A stretch of 64,000 nt of DNA from Vreelandella titanicae BH1 (GTDB lineage: Bacteria > Pseudomonadota > Gammaproteobacteria > Pseudomonadales > Halomonadaceae), in the NCBI RefSeq assembly GCF_000336575.1, contig NZ_AOPO01000017.1, positions 1 through 64,000 on the forward strand, read 5' to 3'. Position numbers and translations under genes: made by a program. Every line of letters starts with the position of its first letter. The first letter of the stretch is position 1. The notes under the pieces were generated by a model. That model was not told the DNA's origin and ran no database searches. It saw nothing but the letters and a program-made list of their open reading frames with translations. Shown piece after piece: positions 7,144 to 17,037 of this stretch.

Positions 7144-7626
7144 GTGAAAGCACACGAAGCAGCGCAGCTTGTAGAAGCATCAGAGCTATTTGATGCTAGG
7201 TGGTACATAGAGCGCTATCCCGATGTAAAAGCAGTCAATATAAACCCTGCTGCCCACTACTGTAAGTACGGGTGGCAGATGCTGCGTGACCCATCAAGCC
7301 AGTTTTCTACAGCAGGCTATTTGGCTAAGCATGAAGATATTAAAAGAGAGGGTATGAATCCCCTTTTGCACTATCTTCGTTTTGGTAAAAAAGAAGGCCG
7401 CGCAATTGTATCCAGCCACGAGCAAGGGATTGGCAACAAGCTAAAAGAAGTCAAGACAACCAGTGCACTAGCCAAGGTTCATGCTAGCCCAAATAAAAAC
7501 AGTGAGGGAGTAGTTAAGCAACTGGCAGAGACTCAGGCGTTATTAGAACACTATTACATCAGATGCCAGGAACTTGAATTTCAAAAGTTAGATCATAAGC
7601 AAACGCCTAAAATGGAGTCTCTGTGA
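7144..7626 (+). CDS. YPDV/HYLxxGxxEGR-repeat protein
   Basis: A 160-residue protein of unknown function starting at GTG with GGAG 8-11 bases upstream. Residues about 10-90 carry two copies of a 35-40 residue motif: FDARWYIERYPDV...HYCKYGW and STAGYLAKHEDI...HYLRFGKKEGR. The same module is attached to glycosyltransferases at 34804, 36515 and 38518, so a role in a polysaccharide-assembly complex is inferred. The last 70 residues are charged and helical. It overlaps wecB by 4 bp (GTGA), implying translational coupling. Confidence 0.75.
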   Translation: MKAHEAAQLVEASELFDARWYIERYPDVKAVNINPAAHYCKYGWQMLRDPSSQFSTAGYLAKHEDIKREGMNPLLHYLRFGKKEGRAIVSSHEQGIGNKLKEVKTTSALAKVHASPNKNSEGVVKQLAETQALLEHYYIRCQELEFQKLDHKQTPKMESL

Positions 7627-8738
7627 AAGTATTAACGGTATTTGGCACACGCCCTGAAGCTATCAAAATGGCCCCGCTAGCATTACAACTGGCAGCGGAC
7701 GAGCGCTTTGAATCCAAGGTGTGTGTGACGGCACAGCACCGTGAAATGCTGGATCAGGTGTTAGATCTATTTGAGCTGAAACCCGAATATGACCTGGATA
7801 TTATGAAACCAGGGCAAGATCTCAATGACGTCACATGCGGTATTCTCCAGGGGTTAAAGTCCATACTGGAAGAATTCAAGCCCGATATTGTCTTGGTGCA
7901 CGGCGATACAGCGACGACATTTGCCACTACGTTAGCCTGCTATTATCAGCAAATTCCTGTTGGGCATGTAGAAGCAGGCCTGCGAACCGGTAATCTATAT
8001 TCGCCGTGGCCAGAAGAGGGTAACCGTAAATTGACAGGCGCTTTGGCTGCCGTTCATTTTGCCCCCACCAATACCTCTAAGCAGAACCTACTAGCAGAAG
8101 GTGTTGACCCAGCCACTGTACATGTTACCGGTAATACCGTAATTGATGCTCTGCTGGACGTTGTTGAAAAGCTCAAAAACAATCCTGAGTTGGCGACGGA
8201 ACTAGCGGCCCGCTTCCCTATGCTGGATAGCAGCAAACGCCTAATATTAGTAACTGGCCATCGCCGGGAAAGTTTTGGTGGTGGTTTTGAGCGCATTTGC
8301 CAAGCGCTTGCGGAAACTGCCAAAGCACATCCATCCACACAAATTCTATATCCCGTACACCTGAACCCAAATGTACGTGAGCCTGTTAATCGGTTATTAG
8401 CCGATGTAACGAATGTGCACCTGATTGAACCTCAAGACTACCTACCTTTCGTTTACTTGATGAACCAGGCAGCTATTATCTTGACGGATTCTGGTGGTAT
8501 TCAAGAGGAAGCGCCCTCCCTGGGTAAGCCAGTGTTAGTAATGCGCGACACTACCGAGCGCCCAGAAGCGCTTGAAGCAGGCACCGTTAAGTTAGTAGGC
8601 ACAGATGTAGCCAAGATCACCGAAGCACTGAATACGTTGCTGACCGATGAACAAGCCTACAACGCCATGAGTTATGCCCATAACCCCTATGGCGATGGCA
8701 AAGCCTGCCAACGTATCCGCGATGCCTTAGCGGTCTAG
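7623..8738 (+). CDS. wecB: UDP-N-acetylglucosamine 2-epimerase (non-hydrolysing)
   Basis: Interconverts UDP-GlcNAc and UDP-ManNAc. 371 residues, typical length. The N-terminal TVFGTRPEAIKMAPL motif, VHGDTATTFA near 96, the GHVEAGLRT motif near 114, and the C-terminal TDSGGIQEEAPSLGKPVLVMR block are diagnostic. It starts at GTG, overlapping the upstream YPDV-repeat gene. With wecC it supplies UDP-ManNAcA, an acidic building block. Confidence 0.96.
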   Translation: MKVLTVFGTRPEAIKMAPLALQLAADERFESKVCVTAQHREMLDQVLDLFELKPEYDLDIMKPGQDLNDVTCGILQGLKSILEEFKPDIVLVHGDTATTFATTLACYYQQIPVGHVEAGLRTGNLYSPWPEEGNRKLTGALAAVHFAPTNTSKQNLLAEGVDPATVHVTGNTVIDALLDVVEKLKNNPELATELAARFPMLDSSKRLILVTGHRRESFGGGFERICQALAETAKAHPSTQILYPVHLNPNVREPVNRLLADVTNVHLIEPQDYLPFVYLMNQAAIILTDSGGIQEEAPSLGKPVLVMRDTTERPEALEAGTVKLVGTDVAKITEALNTLLTDEQAYNAMSYAHNPYGDGKACQRIRDALAV

Positions 8739-8751
8739 TACTTAATTTTTT

Positions 8752-8863
8752 GCCACGGAAGGGCACGGAAAGCACCGAAAAAAAAGCCATAAATATCAAT
8801 TTAAAATTGTTTATCAGTGTTTTCAGTGGGTGTCAGTGGCCAAATCGCATGAGCTTCCGTGGC
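8752..8863. repeat. Inverted-repeat element between wecB and wecC
   Basis: GCCACGGAAG (8752-8761) and CTTCCGTGGC (8854-8863) are perfect 10-bp inverted repeats. The left side continues with degenerate CACGGAA-type repeats and the right side with TTCAGTGGGTGTCAGTGGC. This is a different family from the heptamers and REPs. Confidence 0.6.
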
Positions 8864-8885
8864 CTACTTATCAAGGAATCAAGCA

Positions 8886-10166
8886 ATGAAATTTGAAACT
8901 ATCTCTATGATTGGTTTGGGCTACATTGGCCTACCAACGGCCGCCGTATTTGCCTCACGTAAACAGAAAGTCATCGGTGTTGATGTTAACCAGCACGCGG
9001 TTGATACGATTAACAACGGTGAAATCCACATTGTGGAGCCTGAATTAGACATCATCGTGCGTGCCGCTGTTAAAGAGGGCTACTTGCGTGCTACTACAAC
9101 GCCTGAGCCTGCAGATGCCTTCTTGGTGGCAGTGCCCACGCCGTTCCATACAGATGAACACGGGCAAAATCACAAAGCAGACCTTAGCTATATAGAAGCA
9201 GCCAGCAAAGCGATTGCTAAGGTTCTAAAGCCCGGTAATCTCGTAGTATTAGAATCGACTAGCCCTGTGGGGGCCACAGAACAAATGGCCGAATGGCTGG
9301 CAGAAGCTAGACCAGACCTTACATTTCCGCAAACCCATGGTGAAGCGTCTGATATTCGTATTGCACATTGCCCAGAGCGTGTTCTACCGGGCCACGTGAT
9401 CCGTGAACTGGTGGAAAATGATCGCGTCATTGGCGGCATGACAGCTAAGTGCGCAGAAGCTGCCTGCGCGCTGTATCAAATCGTGGTGGAAGGGGAGTGC
9501 GTAGCCACTACCGCCCGCACAGCGGAAATGGCCAAACTTACCGAAAACAGCTTCCGCGATGTCAATATAGCGTTTGCCAACGAGCTATCTACCATTTGCC
9601 ATGAGCTGGATATCAATGTGTGGGAACTGATTGCCCTCGCTAACCGCCACCCTCGTGTCAATATTCTTACGCCAGGGGCCGGTGTAGGCGGTCACTGTAT
9701 TGCGGTTGACCCATGGTTTATTGTTGATTCATGCCCAGAGCAAGCCAAAATTATTCGTGCCGCCCGTGAAGTAAACGATGCCAAACCGCTTTGGGTACTA
9801 GAACGCGTAAAAGAGGCATTAGAGTATTATCACCAGCAACACCCAGATGCTAAACGCAGCGAATTAACCGTGGCGTGCCTAGGTGTGGCTTTCAAACCAG
9901 ATATCGATGACCTACGTGAAAGCCCCGCATTAGGCATTGCAAAAAAAGTGGCTGAACTTGGCTGCCGCGTTCAAATTGTGGAACCGAATATTGAAGCACT
10001 CCCCAGATCATTAGATCTACCTAATGTTGAGCTTGTTTCGCTTGAAGAAGCGCTTGCGCAAGCAGATGCATTATGTGTTTTAGTTAAACATAAAAGTTTT
10101 ATTAAAAATACTGATAGTGTGCGGCTTAAAGAGTATGTGATTGATGCAGTTGGTTTGCTGGGTTGA
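8886..10166 (+). CDS. wecC: UDP-N-acetyl-D-mannosamine dehydrogenase
   Basis: NAD-dependent four-electron oxidation of UDP-ManNAc to UDP-ManNAcA. I start at ATG 8886 (MKFETISMIGLGYIGLP) rather than an in-frame GTG at 8859 because AAGGA sits 8 bases upstream and the Rossmann motif then lies at the usual distance. About 426 residues. Motifs: GLGYIGLPTA, ESTSPVG, the catalytic cysteine in GVGGHCIAVDPWF, and CLGVAFKPDIDDLRESP. The last codons become AT-rich. Confidence 0.95.
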   Translation: MKFETISMIGLGYIGLPTAAVFASRKQKVIGVDVNQHAVDTINNGEIHIVEPELDIIVRAAVKEGYLRATTTPEPADAFLVAVPTPFHTDEHGQNHKADLSYIEAASKAIAKVLKPGNLVVLESTSPVGATEQMAEWLAEARPDLTFPQTHGEASDIRIAHCPERVLPGHVIRELVENDRVIGGMTAKCAEAACALYQIVVEGECVATTARTAEMAKLTENSFRDVNIAFANELSTICHELDINVWELIALANRHPRVNILTPGAGVGGHCIAVDPWFIVDSCPEQAKIIRAAREVNDAKPLWVLERVKEALEYYHQQHPDAKRSELTVACLGVAFKPDIDDLRESPALGIAKKVAELGCRVQIVEPNIEALPRSLDLPNVELVSLEEALAQADALCVLVKHKSFIKNTDSVRLKEYVIDAVGLLG

Positions 10167-10225
10167 TGTTTAGTAGTCTTTTTTAGTTGTTGGGTGTTTT
10201 TTTTAATTATCAGGGTTAGATTTCC

Positions 10226-13200
10226 ATGGATGAATTGCTTAATTATGCTAAGCAACTAGCGGAGCAAAAAATTGCAACGCTGAACGCCCCGATTGCTAAA
10301 CGCATTGCCTATGTGGTGAGTCATGGTCAAAGTTACGCCAACAATGGTTATGCAATTCGTACTCAAGGCATCGCAAAAGCGCTAAATGATCATGGCTTTG
10401 AAACATTATGTTTTGTGCGACCCGGCAGGCCATGGGAGTTTGGCGCAGAGCAAACGGTAGCCCCCGTTAGCGATGTTGATGGTGTTCGCTACATTCATAG
10501 CCGGTGGGAAAAAGGCATTTCTCCCCAAGGGGAAGAAAAGCACTTAAAGGCTTCAGTAGACAAATTTGTCGAGCTGTTCAACGTCTTCAGACCCAGCGTC
10601 GTGCTAGCTGGATCTAATTTTATTATTGGCTTACCCGCTTACGTGGCAGCCAAGAAACTTGGCATTCCTTTCTATAACGAAATTCGAGGATTTTGGGAGC
10701 TTTCCAGAGCGGCTAGAGAACCAGGCTATGAACTGACTGAAAGCTTCAAACAAGAGGCTGCAAGGGATGCCTTTGTTGCGAAACAGGCACAGCGTGTTTT
10801 CACCCTGAACCAGCCTATGCAGCAAGAGCTTGTGAAGCGCGGGGTAGATGAAGCAAGAGTCAAGATAATTGCCAATGGCGTAAATAAACTACCGGTTATA
10901 CGACCAGCTAACGAAGACCTTAAACGTAAGCTGGGTATTCGTCCTGAAGATAAAGTGGTTGGTTATGTAGGCAGTTTTAATGCCTACGAAGGCTTGGATG
11001 TTTTAGTCACTGCATGCCAAACCCTTATAGATGAGAGTGTTAATGTAAAACTCTTATTGGTGGGCGACGACGGCGTATCAGAAAAGCTAGGTGGGCAAAC
11101 CGGTGAGCACAGCTACCCATGGCTGATCACCACTGGCCGTGTACCCCATGAGCAAGTGGCTGATTATTACGCGCTCATTGATCAAGTCGTTATACCGCGC
11201 AAAAGTTTACCTGTATGCCACTTGGTTCCGCCGATGAAGGCAATGGAAGCCACCGCTTTCAATAAGCCACTATTAGTTTCGGATGTAAAGGCATTAGTCG
11301 ATTTAAAACAGTTTAATCAACAGATTAGCTTCTTCAAAGCGGACGATGCAGGAAGCCTCGCCAACGTAATAAAGCAAAATCTAACGGCTCAGCCGCCAAA
11401 GGTTGGCACTCAAAGCGACAAAATCATCTTTTTTGAGCAGATCAAACCCTTAGTGCAGGCGTTAGAATCATCGGCCAAAGGATGGGACGATAAAGCGGCT
11501 AAAGAAGCATTTGCCACTGCCAATAGCCGCTTTTATAAACAAGGCGATATTTCCAGCACGCTTTCAATATTGCATGAAATGAAGCTACAAGGCGTTAAGT
11601 TTGATAAGCCGAAAAGAGACTTCCAGAGCTTTATTGAAGGATTGGCACGCTTAAAGGGCGGCTGGCCGTTGCCACCGCGCCAGCCAAACGCTGGGTTAAT
11701 GACGCGTCGCCGGCATGCGCTTTACTGTTTACATCAATCAGTACCCCATGCCACCAATGGCTACTCAACGCGCTCCCATGGTATTGCAGTAGGTTTACAG
11801 CAGGCTGGCTGGACGGTGCGAGCCACTACCCGCCCCGGTTTTCCATGGGATGCAGGCACAAAAGGGATAAACAAAGGCTACCACGAAGCCAATGTAGATG
11901 GCGTTACTTACGCTGCCGTAGCAGGGTGGAACCTCAATAAGACTCCTCTGGATTACTACCTGGCAGAAGCAGCTGACCATTATGTAAGAGAAGCACAGAC
12001 CAGCGGTGCAGAAGTCATTATTGCTGCCTCTAACCACATCACTGCACTGCCCGCGCTAATGGCTGCACGCCGTTTAGGTTTACCGTTTGTATATGAAGTG
12101 CGTGGCTTATGGGAAGTTACCCAGGCTTCTACGCAGCCCGAGTGGGCAGATTCAGAACGCTTTCATCTAATGCGCGAGCTGGAGCAGCAAGCCGCCCGCG
12201 AGGCGGACTTGGTCATCACGCTAACCGATGAGTTGGCCACAGAGCTTGAGAGCTGGGGAGTAAAGCGCGAAAGCATAGTCGTTATTCCCAACGCCGTTAA
12301 TGCTGAAACCTTTGTGCCCACTGCTCCAGACCCTGCCATCATCCACGAGCTAAAATTAAAGCCCGGTGTGCCGGTAATTGGTTACGCAGGTAGCGCCGTG
12401 GCCTATGAAGGTCTTGAGCTTTTAATGGAAGCGATGGCAAAGCTGAAGCAAAATCATCAGGACTTCATTTTCGTACTGGTGGGCGATGGTAAAGTTATTG
12501 ATACCGTAAAGGCGAAGGCCAAAGCGCTTGGTATAGAAGAGCATTGCCGGTTTACCGGGCGCGTTCCCTTTGACGCCGTGCCGCGTTACCTCTCTTGCAT
12601 GGACATCATGCCCGTACCGCGCCTGTCATCAGCAGTGACCGAAATGGTTTCGCCGCTCAAACCGCTCGAAGCCATGGCGATGGGTAAAGCGGTCGTGCTT
12701 TCTGACGTTTCCCCGCATAAGGTAATGGCCGGTGAAAATCAGCGTGCATTGCTGTTTAAAAAAGACAGCGTTGAAAGCCTGACGCAAGCACTGACAAAAC
12801 TGATAACCCAGCCCGATGAGCGAGCTCGATTAGGCCAGGCAGCCCGCGAGTGGATTGAAAAAGAACGCACCTGGAATTTTGTTACTAATAATTACCATCA
12901 TGCACTGCAACGTGTGCTCAACAGCCAGCAGGGCACTGCAAAACCCACAGTAGCTAAAAGCCTAGATCAAATCACCTTGGGGCTGATTGCAGATCAGTTC
13001 ACCACTGACACTCTGGCTAGTGGTGTGAACGTAGTTAAACTTACACCTGAAAACTGGCAGCAGGAATTAGCTGATCAACCCATTGATGCACTCTTCGTTG
13101 AGTCCGCCTGGAAGGGCAATGACTGGGTCTGGCACCGTCGGGTTGGCTTCTACGGCGAGGAGGAGTTTGCGCCTTTGCGAGCATTGCTGGCGCACTGCCG

Positions 13201-16177
13201 CAGTCAGGGCATTCCCTCGCTGTTCTGGAATAAAGAAGACCCCGTTCACTTTGACCGCTTCCGTAAAGCCGCATCACTTTGTGACCATGTGTTCACCACG
13301 GATAGCCGCCGGATAATCCCCTACCTAACAACGCCAGGGGCACTGACACAAAGCGTTAGCAGCTGCGCTTTTTACGCATCGCCTAAAATTCATAATCTGC
13401 TGCCTTCTAAGCGGGCATGGCAACCCACGGCAGCTTATGGTGGTACTTACTACGGCAAGCGCTACCCAGAGCGTACCGAGTACATGGATAAGATCATGAG
13501 TGCGGCAGCACCCCTTGGCCTTACCATCTATGACCGCCAGCACGACGACCCTGAATCACCCTATAAATACCCTGGTGGCTTGGGCAGCTATGTGGCCGGT
13601 AGTCTCAGCTATGAAGAGATGATCGAAGCCTACAAAGCCCACCCGGTGCAAATTAACGTGAATTCGGTGCTGGATTCACCCACCATGTTCTCCCGCCGGG
13701 TAATGGAGGCCGCCGCCTGCGGCGCGCCCATCATTTCAGGCCCCGCACTCGGTATGAATCGCTACCTGGAAGCGGCAGGGCATGTGGTGCGCACGGAAGC
13801 CGACGCAGCCCAAGCGCTTGAAAACCTAATGCATCATGACGCCTACCGTTGGCGTGTGGCATTGAAAGGGGCAAGGGCGGTAATGCGTGCCCACACCACC
13901 CAAACACGGTTAACCCAGATGCTGCGTACAGCCGGTATGGTGGTAAAAGCACCGGAACTGCCTAGCATCAAGCTCTACTGTGAAACGGTTTCTGTGGTTG
14001 CCGCTGACAACCTAGTGGACCAAACCATTCTGCCTAGCCACATAGTCGCTTCCCATTGGTTGCCTGGGGCCAAAGAGCTACTACAGGAGATAGGTATAAC
14101 TTGCCAGGAAGCGAGCGGAGCGTTAGCACAAGCAGGCGAGTATTGGCTGCATGCAGAATTGCCAGCGCTGGAAAGCCTTGAAGCAGAGGATATAGAAGAC
14201 CTAGCGTGGACAACCACCTATGCCGAGCACAAGCGCATAGGCTTTATCCGAAGTGAGCAACTGGAAAGTGGCGGCTGGCCAGGGGTTGCCTGTGAAAGCG
14301 ACCAGATAGAACGAGGCTTACAGCTAATACATACCGCCCGCCAACTGCCTCTCAATGGGCTGGCGCAGTGGGCTAACGGCGAAAGTACACTGGCGCTACG
14401 TAAGCCGCACAACCGTTATGCTCAGGCACCTAATGTAGAGCCCGTTAAAACGGTAGTGATTGCTGGGCACGACCTAAAGTTTATCAAGCCGTTTTACCCT
14501 TACTTTACAAAAGCAGGCATGCGTTTACTGCTGGACTTCTGGAGTGGTCATAATCAGCATAACGAAATAGCCAGCAAGCGCTTAGTGCGTCAAGCGGACA
14601 CCATTTTCTGCGAATGGATGATGGGTAATGCCATTTGGTATGGAAAGCATATGCGTGAAGGGCAAAAACTCGTTGGCCGATTACATGCTCAAGAATTGAG
14701 AAGCCCGCTTTTCGATAAAGTACCTTTTGAGACATTCGATACAGTTATTTTCGTTGGCCCACACATGCTCAGGCAGGCAATCGCCCGAAATCCTGTGCTA
14801 GAAAAGAATGGTGTCGTGATCTACAACGGTGTGGATGTTGAGGCTCTGCAAGCAGTACCACGCAAACCAACTAATAGCAAAGTATTGGGCATTGTGGGTA
14901 TTGTGCCTCAAAGTAAACGGTTTGACCGCGCGCTCGATATTCTGAAAGAGCTACGCAAGGAAGACAAAGAGTACACACTGCGTATAAAAGGTAAGCGACC
15001 AGAAGATTATCCCTGGATGAAAAACAGGCCCGAGGAAATGGCATGGTATGAAGCCCAATACCAACGTTTGGAGAGCGACCCAGACTTGAAAGGGGCCGTG
15101 CATTTTGACCCTCAGGGCAACGATATGCCTGAGTGGTACGCGGGGATCGATTATGTGTTATCTGTTAGCGACCATGAAAGCTTTCACTTGGCCGTTGCTG
15201 AGGGAATGGCTGCAGGTTGTATACCCATTGTCATGCCTTGGGAAGGGGCTCATGAAATATATCCAGATGAAGTAATCCATAACAAATATGAAATAGTATC
15301 AAGTTTCTTAAAGAAATATAACCAAAAAGATATAAGGCTGTACTCGTTTAAAAATTTTGATGTCAAGTATTCGGCTCTTGTTATTTTAAAATTTTTAAGT
15401 GTTGACTTAGTAAGTTCGCCTGCCAAAGTCTTAGTGTTAGGAAGCTGTGTGTCAAGAGACCCCTTTGAGATGGCGAATGATAGTGAGTTATCTCTTTGTG
15501 ATTATTTTGCTAGAACAAGTTTTGTGTCTCTAACGGCAAAGCCATATGTAGATGAAGATGTATTAAAAGAAATATCTTCGAACTGGCAAAAGCGTATGGT
15601 TTATGCAGATATGTCTAAGCAGTTCCTTGAAAATATACGTAACGATACTTTTCATGTAGATGTAATTGTCATTGATTTAATAGATGAAAGATTTAATTTA
15701 AATAAAACCCATGGCTCTTTTCATACTATATCAAGTGAATATAGAAAAGCTGCGATAGGGAAGAAGTTGAATATAGTTAAGCATGCTTCTGATGAGAAGT
15801 TGTCTCTATGGTTTGAAAGTACCCATGAGATAATGAGGCTTTTACAGGAAAAAAATCTTATAAGTAAAGTGATTGTGAACGAAGTATATTACTCCAGTAG
15901 TATTGACTTTCATGAAAATAAAGTGGAAAGGATAGGGCAATACACCAAAGAAGATATTAAGAAAGCCAATGAGCGGCTAAGCTCAATGTATGATTTTTTA
16001 TCAAGGTACTTACCTAGTGAAAATTTTATAAAATATCCTGAGGATTTATTTGTTGCAGATAGTAACCATAAGTGGAATCTTTCACCTTTTCATTATTGCA
16101 GTGATCTTAATAAATGGTTTAATAACTCGGTTTATTTGAAGGCTTGTTTGAATAAATTAAAAGGGGAAGTGAATTGA
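10226..16177 (+). CDS. Giant multi-domain glycosyltransferase with C-terminal DUF6270/SGNH-like domain
   Basis: A 1983-residue cytoplasmic polymer-building protein. From the translation I see GT4-like domain 1 (about 25-410), GT4-like domain 2 (about 493-900, with VPVIGYAGSAVAYEGLELLM and SPLKPLEAMAMGKAVV), a CgeB-like GT domain (about 916-1236, SRRVMEAAACGAPIISG), a degenerate linker (1245-1400), GT4-like domain 4 (about 1408-1682, SDHESFHLAVAEGMAAG), and a DUF6270-type domain from about 1733. The last has LGSCVSRDPF near its start and DSNHKW near its end, which resemble SGNH blocks I and V. Base composition drops sharply to AT-rich at about 15,260, between the last GT domain and DUF6270, suggesting a recombinational fusion. 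The substrates are unknown. Several successive sugar transfers by one polypeptide are inferred. Confidence 0.85.
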   Translation: MDELLNYAKQLAEQKIATLNAPIAKRIAYVVSHGQSYANNGYAIRTQGIAKALNDHGFETLCFVRPGRPWEFGAEQTVAPVSDVDGVRYIHSRWEKGISPQGEEKHLKASVDKFVELFNVFRPSVVLAGSNFIIGLPAYVAAKKLGIPFYNEIRGFWELSRAAREPGYELTESFKQEAARDAFVAKQAQRVFTLNQPMQQELVKRGVDEARVKIIANGVNKLPVIRPANEDLKRKLGIRPEDKVVGYVGSFNAYEGLDVLVTACQTLIDESVNVKLLLVGDDGVSEKLGGQTGEHSYPWLITTGRVPHEQVADYYALIDQVVIPRKSLPVCHLVPPMKAMEATAFNKPLLVSDVKALVDLKQFNQQISFFKADDAGSLANVIKQNLTAQPPKVGTQSDKIIFFEQIKPLVQALESSAKGWDDKAAKEAFATANSRFYKQGDISSTLSILHEMKLQGVKFDKPKRDFQSFIEGLARLKGGWPLPPRQPNAGLMTRRRHALYCLHQSVPHATNGYSTRSHGIAVGLQQAGWTVRATTRPGFPWDAGTKGINKGYHEANVDGVTYAAVAGWNLNKTPLDYYLAEAADHYVREAQTSGAEVIIAASNHITALPALMAARRLGLPFVYEVRGLWEVTQASTQPEWADSERFHLMRELEQQAAREADLVITLTDELATELESWGVKRESIVVIPNAVNAETFVPTAPDPAIIHELKLKPGVPVIGYAGSAVAYEGLELLMEAMAKLKQNHQDFIFVLVGDGKVIDTVKAKAKALGIEEHCRFTGRVPFDAVPRYLSCMDIMPVPRLSSAVTEMVSPLKPLEAMAMGKAVVLSDVSPHKVMAGENQRALLFKKDSVESLTQALTKLITQPDERARLGQAAREWIEKERTWNFVTNNYHHALQRVLNSQQGTAKPTVAKSLDQITLGLIADQFTTDTLASGVNVVKLTPENWQQELADQPIDALFVESAWKGNDWVWHRRVGFYGEEEFAPLRALLAHCRSQGIPSLFWNKEDPVHFDRFRKAASLCDHVFTTDSRRIIPYLTTPGALTQSVSSCAFYASPKIHNLLPSKRAWQPTAAYGGTYYGKRYPERTEYMDKIMSAAAPLGLTIYDRQHDDPESPYKYPGGLGSYVAGSLSYEEMIEAYKAHPVQINVNSVLDSPTMFSRRVMEAAACGAPIISGPALGMNRYLEAAGHVVRTEADAAQALENLMHHDAYRWRVALKGARAVMRAHTTQTRLTQMLRTAGMVVKAPELPSIKLYCETVSVVAADNLVDQTILPSHIVASHWLPGAKELLQEIGITCQEASGALAQAGEYWLHAELPALESLEAEDIEDLAWTTTYAEHKRIGFIRSEQLESGGWPGVACESDQIERGLQLIHTARQLPLNGLAQWANGESTLALRKPHNRYAQAPNVEPVKTVVIAGHDLKFIKPFYPYFTKAGMRLLLDFWSGHNQHNEIASKRLVRQADTIFCEWMMGNAIWYGKHMREGQKLVGRLHAQELRSPLFDKVPFETFDTVIFVGPHMLRQAIARNPVLEKNGVVIYNGVDVEALQAVPRKPTNSKVLGIVGIVPQSKRFDRALDILKELRKEDKEYTLRIKGKRPEDYPWMKNRPEEMAWYEAQYQRLESDPDLKGAVHFDPQGNDMPEWYAGIDYVLSVSDHESFHLAVAEGMAAGCIPIVMPWEGAHEIYPDEVIHNKYEIVSSFLKKYNQKDIRLYSFKNFDVKYSALVILKFLSVDLVSSPAKVLVLGSCVSRDPFEMANDSELSLCDYFARTSFVSLTAKPYVDEDVLKEISSNWQKRMVYADMSKQFLENIRNDTFHVDVIVIDLIDERFNLNKTHGSFHTISSEYRKAAIGKKLNIVKHASDEKLSLWFESTHEIMRLLQEKNLISKVIVNEVYYSSSIDFHENKVERIGQYTKEDIKKANERLSSMYDFLSRYLPSENFIKYPEDLFVADSNHKWNLSPFHYCSDLNKWFNNSVYLKACLNKLKGEVN

Positions 16178-17034
16178 GGAAATGTGTTTTATTGACAATC
16201 AGGTATAGTATTTTATTTAGTGCACAGACTCAGGGCTTTCATATGTCTGCAAGTCAAAAAGATTATCTCTCTTATAAAAATAATCTTTTTAGCGCTAGTC
16301 GTATGGGCATGAGAGAGTATTTCTTTGAAAATTATCTTCTCTCATCTCTTGAGAAGGTTAATAGTAGTAACGCAAGTGATGTAGATTTCCATGTGTTAGT
16401 TATGTGTTCAACAGAACTGCCAAAACCAAACAAAGAGTTCTTGGTTAAGATGCAAGAAAAATATTCTGAATGGCTAAACGTTTCTTATATGAAACCAGAG
16501 GAAGTTAATTACGGAAAGGCGATGAGCTCTTTTCTTAAATGTGCATATAAAGAATCCCCAGTGCTTTGTGCAACTGCAAGGCTTGATGATGATGATGTAT
16601 TATTTGATGATTATGTTAACGTTATATCTGATTACTTAACAGTAGATAACGACAAAAAAGTGATTAGTTTTAGTTCAGGGTTTAATTTGTACGTTGAATC
16701 TGACGGTTTTAATGTGATCGGCGCTTCAGAGTATGAGTTTAGCAAGATTGCTATAGGTTTAGCTTACATTAAATATTATAACGACATTGATGAGGTTGTT
16801 GAAGATAATATATATAAATGTGGTAATCATGTAAAAATAGACAAAAATTATGAAGTTATTGATTATAATGATAAGCGATCTTTTGTAAGAATTAACACTG
16901 AGCTGTCAGATAGGATGTATAGATTAGATGAGAATGAAAGAAATAATAGGCTAAAAATTGAGTATCGCAAGCAAAAGGAGAAGCGTGTTGGTTTAGGAAG
17001 GGTACGAAAAAATTTTGATAATTTGCCTATTTGA
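16174..17034 (+). CDS. Putative rhamnosyltransferase-family glycosyltransferase
   Basis: 286 residues resembling the bacterial putative rhamnosyl transferase family. The nucleotide-sugar/metal motif is an acidic ARLDDDDVLFDDY near residue 138, and the N-terminus RKCVLLTIRYSI is typical. It starts at TTG overlapping the stop of the giant GT gene (TTGA), with AAGGGGAAG just upstream. AT-rich like its downstream neighbours. dTDP-rhamnose from rmlBDAC is the obvious candidate donor, but this is inference. Confidence 0.7.
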   Translation: MRKCVLLTIRYSILFSAQTQGFHMSASQKDYLSYKNNLFSASRMGMREYFFENYLLSSLEKVNSSNASDVDFHVLVMCSTELPKPNKEFLVKMQEKYSEWLNVSYMKPEEVNYGKAMSSFLKCAYKESPVLCATARLDDDDVLFDDYVNVISDYLTVDNDKKVISFSSGFNLYVESDGFNVIGASEYEFSKIAIGLAYIKYYNDIDEVVEDNIYKCGNHVKIDKNYEVIDYNDKRSFVRINTELSDRMYRLDENERNNRLKIEYRKQKEKRVGLGRVRKNFDNLPI

Positions 17035-17037
17035 ATA

